Shown: piece after piece, positions 1-9,401 of the stretch | Layout of the letters: each line of letters begins with the position of its first letter | How positions within the stretch are numbered: position 1 is the stretch's first letter | DNA from: Saksenaea vasiformis B4078 | Lineage: Eukaryota; Mucoromycota; Mucoromycetes; Mucorales; Saksenaeaceae | DNA length: 64,000 bases | Assembly (NCBI GenBank): GCA_000697055.1 | Contig: JNDT01002369.1 | Coordinates: 1-64,000, forward strand | Reading direction: 5' to 3' | The notes under the pieces: model-generated | The model's database searches: none | What the model was told of the DNA's origin: nothing | What the model saw: the letters and a program-made list of their open reading frames with translations, nothing else | Program-made: the position numbers and the translations under genes

Positions 1-50
1 AAATTTTTTTTTTTTTTTTTTTTTTTTTCTCTATGCACTCCAAAACCCCT

Positions 51-56
51 TTTATT
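51..56 (-). terminator. AATAAA-type polyadenylation signal of MMAB
   Basis: Read on the minus strand, AATAAA lies 8 bases past the TAA stop of MMAB, followed by the poly-T tract (poly-A on the minus strand) at 4-28. The position is close to the stop for a fungal 3' end, so it is suggestive rather than proven. Confidence 0.4.
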
Positions 57-64
57 CAATCGGG

Positions 65-1053
65 TTAATCGTTACTTTCTGTCTGTTTTCGGTATATCTT
101 TTCTGTTTTGCCGTCTTTCATGGCAATATATCTCGCCGATTGGAAAAAGTAATCGCTTAACCTTTTTCCCTCAAAACATGAGAATGTGGGTTCCCAGCAG
201 CTCTTCCTCCCGCCCCGAAGGTTTACCTGTTTACAAAGACGCCTATCTCTTCTTCACACTCTCCTTCTCTAAGAAGAGGTTGTATGCGACGTTCTAGACG
301 ACGGCAGACAGCTCGTGCCACCTGCAGGTGAGAACTTGCTAACCCTCCCGACTAAAAAAAGCAGCTGGATAAACAAGAAAAGAGAGAGACATACAGACAA
401 ACACAACTCACGGGAAGAATGAAATGCGTTAATTTAGGCAAAACATCCGTCATTTCATCAATCCATGTTTCCAACATTTTCGCACAGGTTTCAGCAGCAA
501 ATGCTGTCTTCTCTTTTTTCAACTTTTTAGCAAGAAAGGAACAGAGCCCTTTGTTTGACTTGCCTAGTTTTCTTTCGTCACTTCCTGTGCGTGGTGTGGC
601 GATCGCTGCGCCAAGATCTTGTAACCAACATTGGATCTTTTTGAAACGGATAAAAAGGAACATACATTTGGGCTTTGTACTTTACCTTTTCCAGTTGTCT
701 ACCGAGGCGGTTGTCTTCATTTTCTATGGCGTCACAGTACTCCATTGCTAACCTAACGTACGTACGGATCAGACTATTGGATGCCTGCAGTTCTATCTTT
801 ACCCAAGATGGCAGCTTAGTTCATCCGATGTGCCTATGTAATGCAAAGGATGAATATAACACAAAGAAGAAATAAATAAATAAATAGACATCTGCTTCAC
901 CTAGTGCCTCAAACACCGTGTCATCCTTATCACGCCGTTCTCCGTTATATAACCCAGAAGTGCCTATGCTTTTAAGTTTAACTAATGCTGCTGTTGCTAC
1001 TACTAAAACTGTATGTTTTTGCCTTTGTCCCCTGTTTTTGTATAAATCTTCAT
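65..1053 (-). CDS. MMAB: ATP:cob(I)alamin adenosyltransferase (MMAB/PduO type)
   Basis: Transfers the adenosyl group of ATP to cob(I)alamin, making coenzyme B12 for methylmalonyl-CoA mutase. Seven exons (1023-1053, 901-963, 803-833, 686-752, 412-636, 227-351, 65-161) join in one frame to 212 aa. Visible family motifs, in order: MKIYTKTGDKG at the start, GERRDKDD, FEALGTSDELS, IQCWLQDLGAAIATP, ILPSGGLASSHL, RAVCRRLERR and NRLSDYFF near the C-terminus, all colinear with human MMAB as I remember it. Intron 1 needs a GC donor to keep the spacing between GDKG and GERR. The start at 1053 is the first ATG; an in-frame stop lies just upstream, so no mitochondrial presequence is seen unless a further exon is spliced at the AG preceding that ATG. 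Convincing despite the tiny exons. Confidence 0.9.
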
Positions 1054-1249
1054 CTACGTTGAAATGAAGACACAATGAGGTCTGAATGCTTTCAAAAGAA
1101 ACGGAAGAGGACGTCTTTTTTTTTTTTATCTTTGCTAAGAAAAGAGTGACTGAAATTGATTGGCTAAGTGCAACCTGTCTATTTCACTTCCCTTTTGGAA
1201 TTTTTTCTTTTTGTAAGCCGCACAACAGACAGGGGGAGCCCAACGGTAC
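1054..1249. promoter_or_regulatory. Shared divergent promoter region, MMAB/COX18
   Basis: 196 bases separate the start codons of two head-to-head mitochondrial-function genes. No classical TATA box is evident. A T-rich run sits at 1117-1129. A possible extra 5' exon of MMAB could also lie here, because an AG directly precedes the MMAB ATG. The promoter role is inferred from gene orientation only. Confidence 0.45.
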
Positions 1250-2262
1250 ATGTTCGCACCTTTCCGATCGCGCCTGTCGTTGGCAACAAGAACGCTCCGA
1301 ACAACACGTCCTCTACGACCACTTCTGTTGGCAACACAACCATGCTTACCTACGGAGACGATACATACAACAGAAGCATCGCTTCCGACCGTGCTAGCAC
1401 TTAACCAGACAGCACTAGAAGTTATTCATTCAAGTGGTCTTCCATGGTGGGCCACCATTGTCGCCACTACCATGGTTTTCCGTTCATCACTGACACTACC
1501 GATTGCCATTTATCAACAACGTCAAGTGGGTCGTAGAATAGAGCTTGCACCCATGGTTCAGAGTTGGGGAGAAACCCTGAAACAGGTCGTTGTCAAAGAA
1601 GCAAAACAAGAAGGATGGGATTATAAACGATATGAACTCGAATTACAGAAACGCGTAAGAATCAATTGTTTGTTCGATGGAAAAACAATGGCTGAAAACG
1701 CTTCCCAAAGTACAGAGAAAAAGTCAAGACAATCTATGCTCATTATGGCTGTTCTCGATGGAAATCGTTTGCACTTCCCTTAGTACAAATCCCACTTTTT
1801 ATGAGCATGGCTATTACACTTCGTAGCATGACCGGTTTTCCCATACCCTTCTTTGATCCAGGTACGCCTGTAGCAGGATTCACCGAAGGCGGTTGTCAAT
1901 GGTTTGTGGATCTGACATCAACAGACACAACCATGATCTTTCCCGTCTTGATCGGAGCAGGCAATTTTCTTAATGGCGAGGTAAGGAACATACTGCGACT
2001 TTTTGGGTTCCTGTCTCATGAGGTCTGTTAGTTGAATGTCTGGTTAAACAAGGAGAAAATGGTGGGCCATCAGCAAACCTTTGTCAATATACATCGCTGT
2101 CTATCCCTTGCTACCGTACCTATAGCTTCCTTCGCTCCTGCATCCATCTGTCTCTTCTGGGTCACTTCCGCTTGGTACAGTGTAGCCCAAAACTTGGCCT
2201 TCCGAAGTCCCACTATTCGAAGGTGGTTGACCCTACCTTTGTTAAAACCAAAAGAAAATTAG
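1250..2262 (+). CDS. COX18: Mitochondrial inner-membrane insertase COX18 (Oxa1/YidC family)
   Basis: Inserts and exports the C-terminal domain of Cox2 across the mitochondrial inner membrane during cytochrome c oxidase assembly. Exons 1250-1654, 1711-1980 and 2032-2262 (introns of 56 and 51 bp, GT-AG) give 301 aa. The first ~45 residues are rich in Arg, Ser and Thr and lack acidic residues until about residue 36, as expected of a mitochondrial presequence. The segment SGLPWWATIVATTMVFRSS begins the first core membrane span, followed by the TLPIAIYQ loop, the IPLFMSMAITLRSM segment and a last span around PIASFAPASICLFWVTSAW. The length suits COX18 rather than OXA1, which has a longer charged C-terminal tail. 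Start chosen as the first ATG giving a presequence. It shares a short divergent promoter with MMAB. Confidence 0.88.
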
Positions 2263-3344
2263 AACCTGCCCGTGTTTTTAGAGTTCCTCCTCCCTTTGTA
2301 ATTTTTAATAAGCATACTAAGCACAAACATCAACCATTACTATACTGAAAATGATAGCTTTTCGTTAATTTGTTCTGGCACTGTCTGAACCGAACAATAA
2401 TAAACCGACCGGCCAAATTTACTTTATCGCATGAATAAAAACATCGTGTTCCGTTATGGCGTTGAACGAGAAAGGTTTTAAAAGTGAGAGACCATTAATT
2501 GTCCCTTTGTACGTTCGTGAAACCTGACGGATATCTACGCAAGATGTTTGCCCGTTATAAGACTTCCGACTCATCCACCATGGGTAACCTTCAAGGTGTC
2601 TACACTTCCTTCTTGCACATAAAGAAAAAGGAACAAGTTCACCTTTACGTGCATCCATTAATTCCCAGAGACACTTTGATGTCGATCTAAATTGCCGTTC
2701 CACTCTACAATCCACGTCATCCAAACAATCCCTATCAACTCATTTTGGTTCCTAATCTTACAAGCATGAATTTGGCCTCTTAGCTTTTCATTCTTCTTCT
2801 TATTCATCCGCTAATTTTTATGCTCATACTACCTAATTAAAAAAAACGGCGAATACAAGTAGGATGAGAAACTTAGGGTACACTTTTCCGAAAGTTGATG
2901 CAATGTTCCATCGAAATTTATGGTGCACCTTTATGAGGGAACGCCAGATCGTAGCGACACCTATTTGTACACGCATCAGCAAAGGAAAATCATTCTCAGG
3001 TGTCTTTTGTTGAAATATTACTCAGAAACCATTCAAAAGAATTCAGGCATTCTTCATGAAAGTACTCAGTTAAGGAGATCTTCGCTAACTTAACGTCTAC
3101 TTCAAGAGCAAATTAATTAAAGAAACGTGTTTACATACTGACTCGTCCAACAGCTTTTTGCATACATGCAGCCTTTGGAAAGGAGGTACAATGATGTCGG
3201 CTATGAAGAAGTGATCAAACCTAAAATCGGATTTGTTGATTCCCCAATACATCGTTACTGGTATTCGCCACGTCTTACAGCCTTGCATCCTGCATCAGAA
3301 CACGTAGAAACAAAAAGGGAAGAAATTAGGGAGAAAGAGGTGAA

Positions 3345-3478
3345 GACGCCGTGGCAACACTCGAAGAAGCGGCTGTGGGCAGGAACGATACACGCCTATT
3401 GCAAATGATTGAAGAATGAGACACTGATATGAGAGGCACTGCGGGAAGATGCACTGCAAGGAAATTGGCATACCATCT
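3345..3478 (+). repeat. Interrupted coding-like repeat, copy 1
   Basis: Translation gives LEEAAVGRNDTRLLQMIEE, then a stop codon, then DTDMRGTAGRCTARK. Copy 2 at 4100-4228 reads LEDAAASKDDEDAMEIIEEE followed by KSDIDIRGTARRCIARK. The shared pattern at protein level, with a stop in this copy, points to a decayed repetitive ORF of unknown type. I do not recognise the family. Confidence 0.5.
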
Positions 3479-4099
3479 CAAGAAATATATTTCGATATAC
3501 ATCAGCCATAGTACATCCTGCATTCAATTGCGACTCAAAGTCTCTGCAATAGTTACAAAGTATAAAAACAACTAAAAAGGATCACAATTGGAGTTTACTG
3601 CTATTGTGCACACAATTTTTACGATAATCAGGAGAACAACGATAAAAAAAACATGGCGGTTGGATGCCGGTAAAACGTCTTTGCACATAAAAGATTTTGG
3701 AAAATACATGAGGAGTACGGAGGCGGTAACTCTTTGCAAGGTGTTTGGAAATGAAGAATATATCGCAAGAGAAGGTATGGCAAAAGGCTACATTGCAAGA
3801 AGATATTTCAAGCCGGGACACTATGAAAGGGTTACGTAGCAAGATGAAGTGTGAAAAGAACATACAGATTAAGCAACTGTGAAGATATGGTGGAAGCAAG
3901 TTACAGTGGGCCGGTGTGCACGCAGATATTCATTACAGGAAGCACCTTTTTACCTTCGCTTCGCTACGGTAAGCACTTGGCTTTTCGTTCATCTCCGATT
4001 GCACACTGTTGTAGTCGACTACTATTCTTTAGAAAGAAGATATGGATAAATGACCATGATGAATAAAGAGTCAACATAAAAATGCGTACATGTGGTCAG

Positions 4100-4228
4100 A
4101 ACTTGAGGATGCGGCTGCGAGCAAGGACGATGAAGATGCTATGGAAATAATTGAAGAAGAAAAAAGTGATATCGACATAAGAGGCACTGCAAGAAGATGC
4201 ATCGCAAGAAAACAGCATTTCTAAGGAA
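4100..4228 (+). repeat. Interrupted coding-like repeat, copy 2
   Basis: Second copy of the repeat at 3345-3478, in the same orientation about 750 bases downstream. It keeps an open frame through the acidic stretch and the RGTARRCIARK segment, then stops. It could be a tandem remnant of one element, or two insertions. Confidence 0.5.
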
Positions 4229-4506
4229 AACAGCAATAGCATACTCTTCATCAAGTATGTTCTGATACACGTAGGTAATAACGGTTTATTCTCAGTTCTG
4301 CCTGGTATCATCTTCTGAATGACAACAGGTGTTAGCATTTGGCTCAGCAGCTACCCTTGCTTGCTGCTGTAAAAAGCTATCTCAACGTGGTACCAAAAGC
4401 GGTATACATTCGGAACATCTGCCATTCGTTGCATTGTTTTGGCAAAAAGAGATGATGTAAAAAACGTTTCTGCGCGCAATAGTTTTTCGAAATTGCAGTG
4501 TATATA

Positions 4507-4535
4507 TAGAGTAGATAGAGTAGATAGAGTAGATA
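4507..4535. repeat. Tandem repeat, 9-bp unit (about three copies)
   Basis: The unit GAGTAGATA is repeated head to tail directly after a short TA run. A simple minisatellite; no function is suggested. Confidence 0.7.
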
Positions 4536-4547
4536 CACATTTGTGTC

Positions 4548-4905
4548 ATCCAAACGTTACTTTACATTGACATCATCTGAATCCTGCGGTGAAGAGCAGC
4601 CGATCTTTGCGCAGGAAAGCAAATACCTTTAATTCTGAATCAAAGGTGTTCCCCAGTACGTAATGAGGCTGACTGTACACACAGAGAAACTCATGTCTTT
4701 TGATCGATTGTTTAGACCTTTGGTCGTAAAAGCATGACACTGGCCGCTCCATGGAAGCCATACATCTCTTCTCCCACCCGACGGAAATGGTGCGAAGTGT
4801 GGCATCCGCAAATCGTGTGGGGATACCTGCGGGTAAGTAAAATAACACCCAAGTGTTGTTCCATTTACTAACCATGAACAAATTTATATTGATTGGCGTA
4901 AAGAT
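4548..4905 (+). repeat. Dispersed repeat family, copy A
   Basis: This stretch resembles 34955-35520. It opens with a shared CTGCGGTGA..AGCAG..GATCTTTGCG block, has the same ATCAAAGGT block, and ends with nearly identical sequence around CTAACCATGAACAAATTT. The middle is divergent. A third, more diverged relative lies at about 52190-52480. No open frame is conserved between copies, so it looks non-coding: a solo LTR, a MITE or a decayed element edge. Confidence 0.55.
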
Positions 4906-5775
4906 TTGTTCAGTAAACAGTACAGTACTTGTATAACTGGGTAGATTTGATCACGGAGCCCCAGAAGTGACGATGAAACCGGGTGAATTTAAGCAATACT
5001 CGGCATTCGCAGAATACAGTGACGCTGCAATGATTAATCCGAGATTTTGCAGATCGTGCAACGAACCGGAGCGGCAGATAATTGTTCAAGGCAATTCGTT
5101 AAAAGAAAAACTGGGAAAGGGTGTATTAGACAGCATGGTTTCGATCAACCTAATTGGGCTATTGCATGTGTGCAGAAAAGAATCGGACGAGTCAGTATTT
5201 AAAACACGTTCCTATCTTTATTGGTTCTCACATGTGCTTTAGTCTGGCGTACCTTCACTTTGACAGTGTTGAAAATGTTTGCATTTTCTACAACGGAAAC
5301 AAAGACAGTCTTCTCTGAAACATGGACATGTCACTCCGTCCGATGACGAGAAATGGGGTTCCTGAAGAATCAAAGAAGATTTAGAAAAGAAAAATCGGAC
5401 CGGAGAAGTCAGAAAGACTTAGATTATGATTTTTATTACTCAAAGGGTCTTCTTTTTATATGTTTCTAAATATGATCGGGACGCTGGTAGCGAGACATCT
5501 TGTAAACCAGCAATGACGAGAATAAAAGTTTTCATTCAACTGAGTCCAAAGATACCAACGGTGCGATCACACAAGCGATCTACAATTAGTAGCAAAAATA
5601 GACAATGAGTCGGTAACAAAAATCAGAGCAAGATTTGAGTTGCTGCAGGTCCGAAGTAAAGAAGAAGAAAAACTCGTGTCACAATGAAAATTTACAAGAA
5701 GTTCATCTGGCGATAACTGAAACATGATGAAATGGATGTCGAAATGCGACACCATGTTTGAAGGAAAAAAAAGTT

Positions 5776-6111
5776 AGATGACCACATTTTCCAAGAAAAT
5801 TTCAATGCCTTGTGTCACAAGACTAAGGCCGCGCAGCAATGGAAGAGCAATCACGGTGTACCCTTCGTTCAAGACTGACCTACACGAAGTCCATATCTCA
5901 ATCCTATTGTGCATCTCTGGGACGAGTTGGAGCGCCTCTGGCAAAAAGAGGAGACACCTGGTTTACAAGACAGAACAATTGGAAGCAGCACTCATGGAAG
6001 AGTGGTATGCCGTCCCTGCAAGCATCTATGAAAGCTTCGGTTGCTTCCATGCCAAAATGATATCAAGCCGTGATGGAGGCTCGTGGTGGGCGCATATCTT
6101 ACTGAGTTCAT
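5776..6111 (+). mobile_element. Tc1/mariner-type transposase remnant (C-terminal part)
   Basis: Reading across frames, the translation shows RSPYLNPIVHLWDELERLW, the block that in Tc1 enzymes reads SPDLNPIEHLW and carries the third catalytic acidic residue. About 70 codons later, in a shifted frame, it shows VASMPK, then a stop, then YQAVMEARGGRISY and a stop, matching the usual Tc1 C-terminal end. The catalytic Glu of NPIE is Val, and at least two stops and frame changes interrupt it, so the element is dead. No terminal inverted repeats were recognised. Confidence 0.7.
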
Positions 6112-6629
6112 AAGAAAATGGAAATATATATGCTCCATATCTAACTTATTCTACATCTAACATCTCTAGGTGCATTAAGTAGCATTTATCGAACGCATAT
6201 GAAGTGTACAGTGTTGTCAGGAAATTGCATCAGCGGAGATTAGTGCCGCCGTCCACAGACTTGCTAGTTTAGAGTGTAGCTACTATAGAAATCAACAATG
6301 ACAGTGATAACTCAAATTTTGAGGATGAGGGAATGTCAGCGTCGACATTGATTTGATCGCTGCCTTTGACAAGCCTTAGCCCTCCTCAAAAAAAATGACA
6401 GCTCCTATTTACGTGCCAGTTACACTAACATCTCGAGAATGACGCAGCGAAGAATTGCAAAGAAGCAACGTGAAGACAAAGAGAAGACTTTGAAAAGATC
6501 TACGGCAAGTGCATCCCCGTCTCACCGCACATCAGACATCAACGAAATCCAAATAAAAGTTGAAATCGCCGATTATAGCTTTGGTGTACCATACGCTGGA
6601 TCAAAATGAGAAAAAAAAAGAAAAACGTG

Positions 6630-6664
<35 letters not shown>

Positions 6665-6674
6665 GACAAAGGAT

Positions 6675-7557
6675 TTAGATATACATTTTTTCTTCACGTA
6701 TATCGGCATCATCTTCTGTGTGTATGTCGAGTTGTTTCGACAGTTCCAATTCTGTTCGTACAAGTGCTTCCTGTCTTGTTGCCCGTTCAAGTGCACTTTC
6801 CGTAGCCAGGTGGCAGACATCTAAAGAAAGGTGATTTATGTTTGATTTTTCTACTGTGGAAAAAACATATACCTAGCACCAGATGATTCACTTCTTCTGC
6901 CAATTGTTGCCGGCGATCTTGGCTTAAGAGATAGTAGGAACATGAATGAAGCGGATCCGGATAGGCAATCAATGATGTCACTTCAATGATTTGTTCTTGA
7001 TAAAGTGAATGCATTGGTTTAAGGTAATTTTGTGCAAATCGGATGGCTTCAATTTCGGAAGACGTTCGTACGATCTCGATAAATTGTTGGCAGCGTAGTT
7101 TAAACAGCGTCTGGTGGGTGGGTGTTTGCATAATGGCGGGGAAATGGCGGGCCAATAATTCAAATGCGCGAGAGATCTGCCCGTTTACAATAGCATGATA
7201 GAGTTCTGTCGATAGGTTCACTCTTTCTTATCGCGCATAAAAAGAGAAAAGAAAGAGAGAGGGTAATTTTTTTTTTTTTTTACCTTGACGTGCGTCCAGT
7301 AATTCCCAAGAACAGTTTGAAAATATGTCCGGCTCACTGTCGATCTCCATAGCCATGGAATCTACATTGCACATAAGAAACAAAGAAAAGGGCGTCATGA
7401 GGACAAACTCGCCTTGGTTATTGTTTGATTGAACAAGTTGATTGTCATGCACTTCGAGTCTCTTGTTCTCATTGATAAATGCCTTTGCAGTATTTTTGTA
7501 ACAGTTGTGTATTAAATAGTCCGTGACAATGAAGCGACATGCTGCCTGAATATCCAT
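6675..7557 (-). CDS. LisH-CTLH protein, GID8/RanBPM-like
   Basis: Probably a scaffold subunit of a GID/CTLH-type ubiquitin ligase or a RanBPM-like adaptor. Exons 7413-7557, 7284-7361, 6873-7226 and 6675-6820 give 240 aa. Residues ~5-35 form a LisH motif (IVTDYLIHNCYKNTAKAF). A short linker is followed by ELLDARQERVNLSTELYHAI, the start of a CTLH domain, then AFELLARHFPAI and FKLRCQQFIEIVR, and a CRA-like tail. There is no SPRY domain, which separates it from full RanBPM and favours a GID8-like protein. Intron 1 (51 bp) uses GC-AG borders; if retained, it adds 17 hydrophobic residues in frame, which would break up the linker. The start is the only Met preceding LisH in frame that is close to the domain. 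Confidence 0.75.
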
Positions 7558-7756
7558 GGAAATGAAGAGTACAAGAAAAGCAGTAGCGTAGAAGGGGATT
7601 AGAAAGTGGATAAATGCCAGGCGGGGGTTCACATGCCTCGTGAAACGTCTCAACCAATAAGACAGACGGTCTTAATCTTTTGAAGAAAAAAAAGAAAAGG
7701 AGAGAAAGAAAAGGAAGCGGTACTATTTCCATAACTCTGCTATCATGGCCTACCGT

Positions 7757-7820
7757 TACCCCTCCTCCTCCTCCTCTTCCTCCTCCTCCTCCTCTTCCTC
7801 TTCCTCTTCCTCTTCCTCTT
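7757..7820. repeat. TCC/TCT-rich microsatellite
   Basis: Imperfect tract of TCC and TCT triplets about 60 bases long. It encodes poly-Ser in one frame and Pro or Leu runs in others, and Gly/Arg-rich frames on the minus strand; these are not evidence of a gene. Confidence 0.8.
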
Positions 7821-8219
7821 TCGTCTTCCTCTTTGTTCTTCTCCGTGTCGTGCTGCATTTCCTACCCCGATTGCCGATTGAAACCGTACTCCGCTGTGAA
7901 CACCCTCGATGCAAAGCATCGTCCTTCAACCAAAAAAAAAGTCTCCGTATCGGCTTCTACGCGAGAAGATATATGGTACACCTATGAAAAGGCCAATTGC
8001 AAGCATGACAAAAACGATGCTACATCTTTATTATTACGTCGAGACATGAAGGTGGTATGCGTCACTGCAGCGGATTAGTTACTCTGATACAGCAGTCTCA
8101 TGGTATGTTTGTTCCTCTAGCACAGCAGAGAGAGAATATATGTTATGTAGGAACATTCTTCTGGATGTAGGACAGTCGTTGGACGGATCATGACTAAGTG
8201 CAATTGTATCTACTTGCAG

Positions 8220-8526
8220 GTTGTACCGGGGGTGCTTCTCAACGCCGCACATCTATTTTCCAAATCGCGCGGTATTGCAGCATTGGGAAATAAAGCAATT
8301 CAACCGAAAGAACATCTATTCATAACAAGTCTGGAAGCCAAATAATCCCAACAGACTCTGTACATTTCAGACACCTTTCCTGCTATTCCCCAACGGGATT
8401 CTTGCTACATGGCATCTTGGGCTATGCTACGAGAGCCAGTGTACTCGATCGCGGAGCTCAGATCGAGCTTCATTTTGCTCGGCGTATTACGACAAATCGA
8501 CTGCAGTTGTGGCTAGGTGATTTATG
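8220..8526 (+). pseudogene. Unassigned gene fragment, probably a membrane protein remnant
   Basis: Directly after a plausible 3' splice site (CTTGCAG at 8213-8219) the frame reads VVPGVLLNAAHLFSKSRG, later EHLFITSLEAK and a stop. Another frame from about 8385 reads FLLHGILGYATRASVLDRGA and ARRITTNRLQLWLGD. Both look like real protein (hydrophobic stretch, then a basic amphipathic stretch), yet no clean intron joins them. It could be a decaying copy of a small mitochondrial membrane protein, or a gene whose introns I failed to resolve. Confidence 0.25.
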
Positions 8527-9401
8527 TCTCACCTAGTTTGGCGAAATGGACGGAGGCAATCGGCAACAAACCAATTTATCGCGCCTAGAATATTCAAAAG
8601 AAATAAAAAATATACGCAATCAACGGCAGGTCTCGCTTTGCTGATAGATTCTATTCTTTGGCCAAAAGAGAAAGATGCCATTTTTGACCTTGCGATTGAA
8701 ATGAGCAACATGGAAATGCAGGAAAGAGGGCTAACAGTGTGGTATTGCCCTGGGCAATTGTGGTAGGGTTCGCAAGTATCACTAGTCTGCTACCTGGTTT
8801 TTGACTACTGGGACGGCAAACGAAATGCCGAACACGATATGGGTGCCAAAATGCCACATCAAATGGTCACTTAATTTAGCGAGACGGCGGAGGTTGTTGG
8901 CAGCCACTCAACGACGCGTATTTGATGGACGGAATACAAAACACGTAGCCCAGCTGTATCTTTTTGCTTCATATACCATGACTTCTTTGTGCAACATGAA
9001 GAACATCTTTAGCCATTTTTGGGCCTGGGACAGAAAATGGAAAACGGAATTAAAAAGTAGTCCGGGAGAGAAAGATGAAGTTAGCATGGGTATTGCTTCG
9101 TACTGGGGTAAACACAGAAAAAAAAATTTTTTTTTTTCTGTGAACCAAAAAAGCAGAAAACGACGGCAAAAAAAAAGTGATCGTGACTTCGGTAACAAAC
9201 TGTAATAAGTTAAGTGCTTGTATTCCGAATGACGCTGTTGGAGTTACATGAAATAAGCACAAGAGACATTCGGCGATTGAATTGATAGATGCGGTTTGTA
9301 GTGTGTCTCTCTATATCTCGATGTCATTCAAAACGGGGATTCAAAACTCGTCTTCCTTTCTCTATTTCCTTTCTTTTTTTCTTTTCTTCCTTAATTTTTA
9401 T

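Larger units (their letters stand above)
2263..6674. other. Repeat-rich spacer with decayed mobile elements
   Basis: No intact gene is supported between COX18 and the LisH-CTLH gene. The stretch holds a pair of related coding-like repeats (3345-3478, 4100-4228), a 9-bp tandem repeat near 4507, one copy of a dispersed repeat (4548-4905) and the C-terminal part of a Tc1-type transposase (about 5776-6111). A basic, lysine-rich open stretch at 6438-6605 starts with ATG but I cannot assign it. Open frames are short and interrupted throughout. Confidence 0.7.
7558..9401. other. Spacer with unassigned, interrupted coding-like stretches
   Basis: Between the LisH-CTLH gene and the MFS transporter I see protein-like but discontinuous plus-strand stretches: about 7870-8075 (EDIWYTYEKANCKHDKND then RRDMKVVCVTAAD), 8220-8342, 8383-8526 and 8801-9120. 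Frames change and stops intervene without clean splice signals joining them. A TCC/TCT tract covers about 7757-7820 and gives spurious Ser- or Pro-rich frames. No family was recognised. Confidence 0.5.

Noticed and set aside
352..663. Stand-alone ORF on the minus strand
   Set aside because: It contains exon 5 of MMAB (412-636) extended into both flanking introns; the spliced model replaces it.
821..1075. Minus-strand ORF reading through exon 2 of MMAB
   Set aside because: It reads the introns on either side and has only a TTG start; the spliced join matches the adenosyltransferase family far better.
7469..7858. Gly/Arg-rich minus-strand frame
   Set aside because: It is produced by the TCC/TCT microsatellite read in reverse, with no recognisable flanking protein.
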